A stretch of DNA of 5,499 bases, taken from the NCBI GenBank assembly GCA_030616425.1, contig JAUWXJ010000155.1, positions 1 through 5,499 on the forward strand, given 5' to 3'. Position 1 is the first letter of the stretch. Each line of letters starts with the position of its first letter. This DNA is from Desulfobacterales bacterium (GTDB lineage: Bacteria; Desulfobacterota; Desulfobacteria; Desulfobacterales; C00003060). Of this stretch, positions 1 to 5,499 are shown piece by piece. A program made the translations under genes and the position numbers. The notes under the pieces were generated by a model. The model worked only from the letters and a program-made list of their open reading frames with translations. It was not told the DNA's origin and made no database searches.

Positions 1-534
1 TGCATCACTCGTGTCATCCAAAAGATCACCGGTTTGTTCTATTTCAGAGAGGATCACGTCGCTGTCTTCCTCATGCATGTCCTGGATGACCTGCTCAGCA
101 GAATCCTGGCTCATATCATAGGCAAAATTGATGGCCGAAAGGATAACCGAATAGGGGGCAAGCACGGTCTTTACTCCATCCAAGCCCAGGATCATTCGAA
201 GATCGTCTAACGGTTGAAATGCAAGGGGATCATTGACAGCGATAGAGGCCTCGTTTGCCGTGCTCACCGGGACCATCCTGTATTTTTTGAGGAATTGTAT
301 GGGTACCTTTTCGGTAAAATCGGTGTTCATCTCTTCGGTCGGAAGGGTAGGCAAAAACAACAGGTTAAGCTGGATGCCAAGGGACTTCAGTAGATCCGGT
401 TCTGAGATAGCCTTTTGCTGGATCAAGATCTCCCCGATCCGGCCCCCTTTTTCTTCCTGCACCCTGAGGGCCTCAGCAAGGGCTTCTTCCGAAAGTCCGC
501 AAATGTCTTTTAATATCTCTCCGATTGGTTTCAT
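1..534 (-). CDS. gspE: GspE, type II secretion assembly ATPase, N-terminal part (3' end beyond window)
   Basis: The frame is open for 178 codons from the ATG at 534 to the left edge, so only the N-terminal region is visible; the Walker motifs and catalytic core would lie further left. The start reads MKPIGEILKD. Residues 3-26 and 32-55 form two similar helical motifs of the MshEN/T2SSE_N type (IGEIL...L...L..Q; second copy with R32, G34, L48, L52, Q55). About residues 76-140 match the rest of the GspE N1 domain, including VPIQFLKKYRMVPV and AVNDPLAFQPLDDLR. The visible end, DLLDDTSDA, is what normally precedes the conserved segment entering the GspE ATPase domain. Family role: hexameric cytoplasmic ATPase that drives pseudopilin assembly through GspL/GspF. 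The ATG has no clear Shine-Dalgarno sequence and lies 16 nt past an inverted repeat. An in-frame TAG 16 codons upstream, with no ATG or GTG between, fixes this start. A PilB/MshE-type pilus ATPase is the alternative. Confidence 0.88.
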   Translation of the reverse strand, partial: MKPIGEILKDICGLSEEALAEALRVQEEKGGRIGEILIQQKAISEPDLLKSLGIQLNLLFLPTLPTEEMNTDFTEKVPIQFLKKYRMVPVSTANEASIAVNDPLAFQPLDDLRMILGLDGVKTVLAPYSVILSAINFAYDMSQDSAEQVIQDMHEEDSDVILSEIEQTGDLLDDTSDA

Positions 535-549
535 GATAAAGACGTGTGC

Positions 550-621
550 CGTGTCCGTTTTCCGTGTCCGTGAACCATTCTAATTTCATTCATTCCCCTC
601 CGGACACGGAAAACGGACACG
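550..621. repeat. Perfect 21-bp inverted repeat between gspD and gspE
   Basis: The arms at 550-570 and 601-621 are exact reverse complements over 21 bp and are separated by 30 nt. Each arm itself contains two direct copies of the octamer CGGACACG (or its complement) separated by five bases: 550-557, 563-570, 601-608 and 614-621. The first arm encountered by transcription begins 3 nt after the gspD stop codon, and the second ends 16 nt before the gspE ATG. The RNA would form a very stable stem-loop. No U-tract follows the stem on the minus strand, so it is not a standard intrinsic terminator. It could be a REP/MITE-like dispersed element, an mRNA-stabilising or attenuating hairpin, or a protein-binding site; the sequence alone cannot decide. 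Confidence 0.93.
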
Positions 622-624
622 TCC

Positions 625-2799
625 TTATTTCCCTCTTTTGTACATCTTGATTGCACCTTCGCGGATTGTGTCCATTTGCTCCTTTTTTTCCTCATATATC
701 TTCTTGGCCTCTGCCGGGTTTTCGATGATGTGGGGAGTTAGAAATATAAAAAGGTTGGTCTTTTCACCAGTTCTTGAGGTCGATTTGAAAAGCAAACCCA
801 ACAGCGGAATATCTCCAAGGCAGGGCACTTTGTAACTCGCTGTGTCAAGACTTTCGCCAATGATCCCACCAATAACGAGGCTATGGTCATCCTTCACAAT
901 AACCGTGGTTTCCGCGGTCCGCTTCAACGTAGTAGGTCTATATTCCGCAGTTCCTTTTTTCAATTTTATTACTTCCTGAAAGATCTTGAGCCTGACAAAA
1001 CGTTCCTGGTTAATCTGCGGGGTAATCTTGAGCCTTACTCCTACATCCTTATAGTCATAACTAGCGTATTCTGTGCCGGTAATGGTCCCCTCCGCTGGCT
1101 TCTCGAGCCTGGTAAGATAAGGGACATTCTCTCCAACATAGATCTCCGCTTCTTCGTTATCCGTCGTCAGAATCTGGGGCGTTGAAAGTATATGCACATC
1201 GGAGTCCTTCTGGTAGGCCCTGATTACAGCCCCTATGTTATTAAACGAAATGCCGCCAATTGTAATTACCTCGCCAAGGACTCCCAAGGAAAATCCGCTG
1301 CCCACCTTCGACAAGACATCTCCTGGGGCAGAGACTCCAAAAGCTCCAATCTCCCTACCCTCATGACTCCCAATATGTTCTCCGGCCTGCCACTCGACAC
1401 CAAGCTGGAATTCTTTGGTCACACTGACTTCCATAATCAGGGCCTCGATATAAACCATCCTGCGTGGAACATCGAGCTTCTTGATCACGTCTTCAAGGAC
1501 AAGGTAGTCATCCTTATTGGCTGTAATGACCAGGGAATTGGTCGCCTTGTCAGCCACTATCTGGACTTCCTTGGAGATGACAGGCGCCCTTCCCTTTTTG
1601 GGCGCTTTTGCCTGCTTGGCAGGAAGGGCCGTTAGGACCTTGGCCAGATCTTCGGCATTGGCATTTTGAAGATAATAGACGTGAATGTCGCCCTCGCCCC
1701 GTGGAATCTCTTTGTCCAATAGCTCAACAAGCTGTCTAACCCTTAGAGTGTCGTCTTCGGAGGCAGCTATGATCAGGGCATTGGTGCGCTCATCAGCTAC
1801 AATCTTAAGAACAGGACCCATCGGCACACCCTTTTTCCGCGCCCTGGCCTGAAAGACGGGCGTCAATGACCTTACCAAGACTGGTGCCGTGGCATGTTCA
1901 AGGGGCACCACTGATATCTCTGCGCCAATACCCACCACGTCAATCGCCTTTATAATACGGAGCACGCGTTTGATATTGGAAAGCACGTCAGTGACAATCA
2001 ACATAGCCGTTGGGGGGTACGAGACAATAACGCTGCTCTTGGATATCAAGGGGGCAAAAAGTTTTTTCAGTTCATTCGGATTGGCATACTTAAGGGGAAT
2101 CAGTTGCGTCACTACCCTGTCTTCAGGATGGATCGCCCTCTTGCGCAACCGTGTTTCAATAGCTTTGGATCGGGCCTGGACTGCTGGCACAATTTTTATA
2201 ATACTTCCCGCAGGCACGGTGGTATAGCCGTGCACCTCTAAGACCGATTCAAAGACCTTGTATGCCTCTTTTACTGAAATCTGGGTGGGGGAGATAATCG
2301 TCACCTTCCCCCTGACCGCTTTATCAACCACGAAATTCTTGCCGGTCAGTTCGCTGATAAACTTAATAAAGAGTGCAATATCTACATTGTCGAAATCGAT
2401 GGTCACATAACGTTTTTCAGGCTTTTTTTTTGCCGGGACTTCTTGTTTCTTGGGGCTGGGGGGAACCTTTTCCTGAACTACAGGCTTCTTGGGAGGAGGC
2501 TTTACCGCTTTGGGCTTTCTGATCTGTGGCCTGGTAACCGGCTTGACAGGTCTGGGAGCTGCGGGTGTTACCTCCTCCTCACCAGCAACACGGGCCCCAT
2601 GGGCCGTGTAACTCCCTGTAAATAGCCATAGCCCTATCCATAGAAGGCAGATAAGATATCTAAGATTGGAGCAATGGCCCGCCCTGCCCGCCCTGGCGCG
2701 ACATCCCTGAATAAAGCTGTAATCACTGCAGACCAGGTCTGGGCCAGGGGCGCGACGTCTGCTTTCTTTGTTCCCGCTACCCAATTTCATCTTCTCCAT
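625..2799 (-). CDS. gspD: GspD, type II secretion outer-membrane secretin
   Basis: This 724-residue protein forms the multimeric outer-membrane channel of the T2SS. Visible order: an unusually long N-region (1-46), a hydrophobic signal segment (about 47-62, LRYLICLLWIGLWLF) with likely cleavage near TAHGA (65-69), a Lys/Pro-rich linker (78-130), N0 (about 132-205), N1 (228-287), N2 (294-365), N3 (371-444) and the secretin barrel (about 445-692). Diagnostic motifs are ILSTPQILTTDNEEAEIYVG (537-556), DVGVRLKITPQIN (585-597), and VPCLGDIPLLGLLFKSTSRT ending in NLFIFLTPHII (658-692). A Cys (660) stands where Leu or Gly is usual. Only 32 charged residues follow the barrel, so there is no long pilotin-binding S-domain. 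The start is the ATG 3 nt after the upstream stop; M4 is a close alternative, and no later in-frame ATG, GTG or TTG precedes the signal helix except a TTG at codon 6. The four N-domains favour GspD over PilQ or MshL. Confidence 0.95.
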   Translation of the reverse strand: MEKMKLGSGNKESRRRAPGPDLVCSDYSFIQGCRARAGRAGHCSNLRYLICLLWIGLWLFTGSYTAHGARVAGEEEVTPAAPRPVKPVTRPQIRKPKAVKPPPKKPVVQEKVPPSPKKQEVPAKKKPEKRYVTIDFDNVDIALFIKFISELTGKNFVVDKAVRGKVTIISPTQISVKEAYKVFESVLEVHGYTTVPAGSIIKIVPAVQARSKAIETRLRKRAIHPEDRVVTQLIPLKYANPNELKKLFAPLISKSSVIVSYPPTAMLIVTDVLSNIKRVLRIIKAIDVVGIGAEISVVPLEHATAPVLVRSLTPVFQARARKKGVPMGPVLKIVADERTNALIIAASEDDTLRVRQLVELLDKEIPRGEGDIHVYYLQNANAEDLAKVLTALPAKQAKAPKKGRAPVISKEVQIVADKATNSLVITANKDDYLVLEDVIKKLDVPRRMVYIEALIMEVSVTKEFQLGVEWQAGEHIGSHEGREIGAFGVSAPGDVLSKVGSGFSLGVLGEVITIGGISFNNIGAVIRAYQKDSDVHILSTPQILTTDNEEAEIYVGENVPYLTRLEKPAEGTITGTEYASYDYKDVGVRLKITPQINQERFVRLKIFQEVIKLKKGTAEYRPTTLKRTAETTVIVKDDHSLVIGGIIGESLDTASYKVPCLGDIPLLGLLFKSTSRTGEKTNLFIFLTPHIIENPAEAKKIYEEKKEQMDTIREGAIKMYKRGK
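2677..2694. repeat. 9-bp perfect tandem duplication in gspD leader
   Basis: GCCCGCCCT occurs twice back to back (2677-2685 and 2686-2694). On the coding strand it gives the repetitive, GC-rich part of the GspD leader (ARAGRAG, about residues 35-41). It sits in a patch that also holds a near direct repeat (GGCGCGACATC at 2695-2705 against GGCGCGACGTC at 2749-2759) and a short palindrome, CAGACC-A-GGTCTG, at 2729-2741. The patch is richer in G+C and in repeats than the flanking secretin sequence. Confidence 0.85.
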
Positions 2800-2802
2800 A
2801 TT

Positions 2803-3519
2803 CTACTCTACCTGTTTCCTATTCCGTACTATTTTTTGAAACTCAGGCACTGCGTACAGGTTTGTCAGGTCTGTGTCCCCTCGCGCCCAATCCTTGGCCG
2901 ATGGGTCGAGCAAAATCGCCTTTTTCAGATACCTTAAACCCTCCGTCACCTTCCCCTGAAGGGCATGGAGACACGCTAAGTTGTAGTAAGGGTCCACATA
3001 GTCCGGTTCCAACTCAATGGCTTTTTCAAAACTGTTCCGGGCTGCAGCATACCTTCTATCGTGGATATGTATGACCCCTATATTGTTTAATGCATCTACG
3101 TAATCAGGATCAACATTGAGCGTTTTTTTATAGAATCGCTTGGCCTCCTGCAAGCGCCCACTTTTCTGGAAACGCTTGGCCTTTTCATACAACTCCACAG
3201 CAATTAGCAGGCTTTCTGGCTCCGGATCCGGAATTGCTTCAGGCGTTTCAGGTTCATTAATTACCAGGCTTTTTGACTCCTGATCCGGAATTGCTTCAAG
3301 CATTTCAGGTTCGTTGACGGGGGGCTGGGTCCCCTTGGAGGATAACCACAAATAGGTCGTAAAAGCAAGCGTGATTACAAGAGAAGAAGTCCACCACAGC
3401 CCTTTACCAGAAAAAAACTTCGCCTTGTATCCGGACGTGGACACAATCCTACGGTATTTACCATGAAGGGCATCTTTTTCTTTTTGGGCCTTCTTCAGGG
3501 CCTCATGGATGTAGCTCAT
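2803..3519 (-). CDS. Bitopic inner-membrane TPR protein, GspB-like N-terminus (MshN-like architecture)
   Basis: This 238-residue protein is counted from the ATG at 3519. A longer reading from 3573 exists (256 aa), but MSYIHEALKKAQKEKD matches the conserved start of GspB/ExeB proteins (MSYIL-ALKKAE-type), so the internal Met is preferred; the SD is weak either way. Order: basic cytoplasmic segment (1-40), one membrane helix (about 41-60, LWWTSSLVITLAFTTYLWL), an acidic Pro-rich linker made of a 19-residue duplication (about 69-106), then three TPRs (about 105-138, 139-172 and 173-206, each closing on a D/EP: NVDPDY, ELEPDY, LLDPS) and a capping helix ending EFQKIV. The TPRs should be periplasmic. 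The CDS overlaps the end of gspA by 17 nt and stops 3 nt before gspD, implying coupled translation. The inferred role is a partner of GspA in secretin assembly or in linking the inner membrane to GspD. The usual GspB C-terminal domain and any GspC PDZ or HR domain are absent. MshN of the MSHA pilus has a similar layout. Confidence 0.85.
   Translation of the reverse strand: MSYIHEALKKAQKEKDALHGKYRRIVSTSGYKAKFFSGKGLWWTSSLVITLAFTTYLWLSSKGTQPPVNEPEMLEAIPDQESKSLVINEPETPEAIPDPEPESLLIAVELYEKAKRFQKSGRLQEAKRFYKKTLNVDPDYVDALNNIGVIHIHDRRYAAARNSFEKAIELEPDYVDPYYNLACLHALQGKVTEGLRYLKKAILLDPSAKDWARGDTDLTNLYAVPEFQKIVRNRKQVE
3208..3321. repeat. Two tandem copies of a 57-bp unit inside the TPR gene
   Basis: GATCCGGAATTGCTTCA recurs at a spacing of exactly 57 bp (3225 and 3282), and the similarity runs across the whole unit (for example CAGGCTTT at 3208 and 3265). 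The unit keeps frame and encodes the 19-residue pair NEPEMLEAIPDQESKSLVI and NEPETPEAIPDPEPESLLI in the periplasmic linker. The DNA copies are still close, which suggests a fairly recent in-frame duplication that lengthened the spacer between membrane and TPRs. Confidence 0.88.
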
Positions 3520-5203
3520 ATTGATCCGACATCTGATACAATAAACCCTTGATACGGGTGCCAACGATTCCATTGGCTACCAAGCCGAAATCGTCCTGGA
3601 ATCTTGTCACCTGCTCAAACGTGAGGCTGGCAAAAAGCCCCGTAGGTGGAACCGAATAACCTAACTCATTTAATGCCTGTTGAAGTTTAATAATATCCGG
3701 GCCACTCATCCCCCGGGCGAAAGCAACATCATAGTTTACATAGGGATACATCCACGAAACCTCTTTTCCCCAATGAGTCAGAATAAAGTCTCTCGTTATA
3801 GGCCGCTCCTTGCCTTCGGCATCGACTGCGACAGCACCGTCGGCTGTTACTTCGCGAATCAGCAAATAGCAAGGAGAGGGGAGGGGGTCTCCTTGACCAT
3901 GGCTCTCGGCTAACTCGGGATCGGCTACCTGTACCCGAAAAGGCTTTCTGAACATAATATAGTGTTCGGGTTCTGTGTAGAACGAAAACAGGCCCAAATG
4001 AATCTCATTCGCATCATGGTCTTTTTGGAACTCCTTTGCGTCAAAAAGCCTGAAGAGTCCCGCAAGGCTTTCATCCTCATCAAGGAACAAGCTTGCCACT
4101 TTCATCTCCGGTCCTGCAGGTACGGATGGCGTCTCTGATTCTGCGGGTACGGGAGGCACTTTTGATTCTGCAGGTAGGGGAGGCGCTTCTGATTTTGCAG
4201 GTATAGGTCTGAAAAGGGCCGTTTCGGTCTTGACCACCGCACCTTCTTGCTTACCTGAGATGAGTCCCGAAATCTCCTTTCTCACATTCCATCCACCCAG
4301 GGCCGCTATTGTGATCAGCAGGAGGAGTACAAGCATGGACAACGCGGTAGTCCTTTTCTTAAGCCAGGCCATTGGTTTTGGCTCGAGTGTCGCATTGCCG
4401 TGGATGTCCCTAATTGCCTTCTGAACCATAGATTTTGATACTGTGAACTCATCCTTGTAGTACGCGATAAGGAGAGCCCTGTCACAAATGCCATTGATCC
4501 GTCTCGGATTTCCTCGCGAGTTCGCATAAATTGCCTCAAATGCACCCCTTGTAAACCGAAGATTACCTTTGCCGCCTGCCACTACTAATCGATGTTCGAT
4601 ATAACCCTGAACATCTTTTTTATCCAGGGGTTTCAGGTCGTAGCGAACCATTATCCGCTCGTCGAGCTGCCTTAACGAGGGCGTAGCGAGAAGCTCCCTT
4701 AATTCAGATTGGCCTACAAGTACGATCTGAATCAGTTTCTCTTTCTCGGTCTCAAGATTAGATAGCATGCGTATCTGTTCAAGGACGGTGTGTGAAAGAT
4801 TTTGGGCCTCGTCGATCAGCAGAATTGCATTGCCATCCTGGCTGAAGGTCTCAAGCAGGAATTGATTCAGGGCGTCTATATAGTCCTTCTTGCTCTGGGC
4901 TGCTACGGCTGTTTCAATACCAAACTCCTGATTGATGGTTCTCCAGAATTCCATGTCGGAGATATAGGCGTTGAATATCAAAGCGGTTTTTGTGGATGAA
5001 TCAAGGGAACCAAGAAGCGCCCGACACAGCGTGGTTTTTCCTGTGCCGATGCCGCCTGTAACAACAATGAAGCCTTTTCGTTCGTTGATGCCATAAAGGA
5101 GGTGATCAAAGGCCTCCTTATGGTACTGGCTAAGATAAAGGTAGTTTGGATCGGGCGTCAAACTGAAAGGATTTTCCTTGAAACCAAAAAAAGAATTATA
5201 CAT
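3503..5203 (-). CDS. gspA: GspA/ExeA-type AAA+ ATPase with C-terminal peptidoglycan-binding domain
   Basis: This 566-residue protein starts MYNSFFGFKENPFSLTPDPN, the classic ExeA/GspA opening. The cytoplasmic AAA+ domain spans about residues 1-265, with Walker A GGIGTGKTT (50-58), Walker B AILLIDEAQ (126-134), a sensor-1-like strand IQIVLVGQ (158-165) and sensor-2-like GNPRRIN (231-237). One membrane helix follows (about 286-304), then a Pro-rich linker with three 9-residue repeats (335-361). Next is a domain resembling the degenerate C39-peptidase-like region of GspA (about 370-490, including CYLLIREVTADGAVAV), and last a PG_binding_1 domain (about 498-556, IIKLQQALNELGY, TFEQVTRFQDDFGL, GIVGTRIKGLL). 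The family binds peptidoglycan and uses ATP to help the secretin assemble in the outer membrane. AAGGA at 5207-5211 supports the start. The 3' end overlaps the TPR gene by 17 nt. MshM of MSHA systems has the same ATPase but usually lacks the periplasmic domains. Confidence 0.95.
   Translation of the reverse strand: MYNSFFGFKENPFSLTPDPNYLYLSQYHKEAFDHLLYGINERKGFIVVTGGIGTGKTTLCRALLGSLDSSTKTALIFNAYISDMEFWRTINQEFGIETAVAAQSKKDYIDALNQFLLETFSQDGNAILLIDEAQNLSHTVLEQIRMLSNLETEKEKLIQIVLVGQSELRELLATPSLRQLDERIMVRYDLKPLDKKDVQGYIEHRLVVAGGKGNLRFTRGAFEAIYANSRGNPRRINGICDRALLIAYYKDEFTVSKSMVQKAIRDIHGNATLEPKPMAWLKKRTTALSMLVLLLLITIAALGGWNVRKEISGLISGKQEGAVVKTETALFRPIPAKSEAPPLPAESKVPPVPAESETPSVPAGPEMKVASLFLDEDESLAGLFRLFDAKEFQKDHDANEIHLGLFSFYTEPEHYIMFRKPFRVQVADPELAESHGQGDPLPSPCYLLIREVTADGAVAVDAEGKERPITRDFILTHWGKEVSWMYPYVNYDVAFARGMSGPDIIKLQQALNELGYSVPPTGLFASLTFEQVTRFQDDFGLVANGIVGTRIKGLLYQMSDQYELHP
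4121..4201. repeat. Three 27-bp degenerate repeats in the GspA linker
   Basis: The coding strand gives PAKSEAPPL, PAESKVPPV and PAESETPSV in succession (GspA residues 335-361), followed by a broken PAGPE. At DNA level the units share motifs such as GATTCTGC(G/A)GGTA on the plus strand. It lies just outside the membrane helix and looks like a Pro/Ala/Glu spacer that can vary in length by slippage. Confidence 0.8.
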
Positions 5204-5227
5204 AGTTCCTTGAGTTTGTTGGTTTAG

Positions 5228-5499
5228 TTATTCGGTTGCGCTGCTCGTTTCGTCTAGCGTCACTCGGTTGCGTTGCTCCTTGCGTTGGCTGAATTTGGTC
5301 CAAGCAAGCGATAAGTTATACAATTGGCGGCTAGCTTTATCATGGGTGTCGATTAGTTCGTTACACACATTAGTATCAGCATAGCGAGAGTAAAGGTCTC
5401 GGACTTGGCTTAGAGAAACGATGGTCTCATTTGATTCTGCCATTGCGTCGTCAAGGTATTTTTGAAACCCTTTTTTCTGGTGCCTTTTAGAATGCCCTT
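5228..5499 (-). CDS. Four-helix-bundle (S23/IVP-type) protein, C-terminal part, start outside window
   Basis: The frame runs open from the right edge (first whole codon at 5497) to the TAA at 5228-5230, giving 89 visible residues. It starts GHSKRHQKKGFQKYLDDA before the first internal Met at 5443, so that Met is probably not the true start. KGFQKYLDDAMAESNETIVSLSQVRDLY followed by ELIDTHDKASRQLYNLSLAW resembles helices 3 and 4 of the four-helix-bundle family (formerly 23S rRNA intervening-sequence proteins): small, cytoplasmic, usually about 120 residues, of unknown function. The last roughly 20 residues (QRKEQRNRVTLDETSSATE) are polar and encoded by a short imperfect repeat. It ends 24 nt before gspA on the same strand, but nothing in its sequence links it to secretion. 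The family call rests on pattern likeness alone. Confidence 0.6.
   Translation of the reverse strand, partial: GHSKRHQKKGFQKYLDDAMAESNETIVSLSQVRDLYSRYADTNVCNELIDTHDKASRQLYNLSLAWTKFSQRKEQRNRVTLDETSSATE
5232..5284. repeat. Imperfect direct repeat at the 3' end of the four-helix-bundle gene
   Basis: A 21-bp stretch at 5232-5252 recurs at 5264-5284 with 18 of 21 positions identical, at a spacing of 32 bp (shared core TCGGTTGCG, then TGCTC). It covers the last codons of the upstream protein and stops 29 nt short of the gspA start. It may be a small dispersed repeat that supplied the present C-terminus and stop codon. Confidence 0.75.

Noticed and set aside
233..583. Plus-strand open frame of 116 codons
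   Set aside because: It lies opposite the clear GspE N-terminal domain and runs through the inverted repeat; it shows no family features.
550..621. Rho-independent terminator ending the gspD transcript
   Set aside because: The stem is strong, but the loop is 30 nt and no U-tract follows in the minus-strand direction; gspE continues on the same strand 16 nt later.
1192..1635. Plus-strand open frame of 147 codons
   Set aside because: It is antisense to the secretin barrel and N3 region of gspD, whose reading is unambiguous. The product shows no recognisable domain.
3208..3321. CRISPR-like or regulatory repeat array
   Set aside because: There are only two directly abutting units, in frame within a coding region, and no spacers.
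3520..3573. Longer start for the TPR protein (18 extra residues)
   Set aside because: It would increase the overlap with gspA to 71 nt, and the extra residues (MESLAPVSRVYCIRCRIN) match nothing in GspB-like proteins, which begin MSYI.
4315..4545. Minus-strand open frame of 76 codons
   Set aside because: It is an alternate frame inside the gspA ATPase and membrane-helix region, which reads perfectly in the main frame.
5228..5499. 23S rRNA intervening sequence
   Set aside because: The protein resembles the IVP family, but no rRNA sequence surrounds it; most family members are free-standing genes.

Overview
The window reads as one minus-strand gene block, running from high to low coordinates, that encodes part of a type II secretion system (T2SS) or a closely related type IV pilus-like machine of a Gram-negative bacterium. 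The mix of genes suggests Desulfobacterota (former Deltaproteobacteria): an ExeA/GspA ATPase with a peptidoglycan-binding tail, a GspB-like TPR protein, a GspD without a long C-terminal S-domain, a GspE, and a neighbouring four-helix-bundle (S23/IVP-type) gene. That assignment is an inference from gene content and style. No rRNA or other taxonomic marker is present.

Layout in direction of transcription. At 5499-5228 is the 3' part of a four-helix-bundle protein whose start lies outside the window and whose last codons fall in a short imperfect repeat. At 5203-3503 is gspA: an AAA+ ATPase, one membrane helix, a proline-rich repeat linker, a degenerate C39-peptidase-like domain and a PG_binding_1 domain. 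At 3519-2803, overlapping gspA by 17 nt, is a bitopic inner-membrane protein with a GspB-like N-terminus and three periplasmic TPRs. At 2799-625, after only 3 nt, is gspD, the outer-membrane secretin with N0-N1-N2-N3-secretin domains. A 90-nt gap holding a perfect 21-bp inverted repeat follows. At 534-1 is the first 178 codons of gspE, the cytoplasmic assembly ATPase, which is cut by the window edge.

How they fit together. GspE powers pseudopilus assembly from the cytoplasm and GspD forms the outer-membrane channel. In characterised systems GspA/GspB use ATP and peptidoglycan binding to help the secretin insert and assemble through the cell wall. The TPR protein occupies the place where GspB and/or GspC would be expected. 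Its architecture also resembles MshN of the MSHA pilus, so the order ExeA-like, TPR, secretin, ATPase is a T2SS/MSHA hybrid. Tight spacing from gspA to gspD argues for co-transcription and translational coupling; the inverted repeat before gspE may modulate expression of the downstream part.

I see no wholly novel system. The points most worth following are the inverted repeat, the GspB/TPR hybrid, the tandem MshEN-like motifs in GspE, and the long odd leader of GspD. There are no RNA genes, CRISPR arrays, insertion sequences or convincing Rho-independent terminators.
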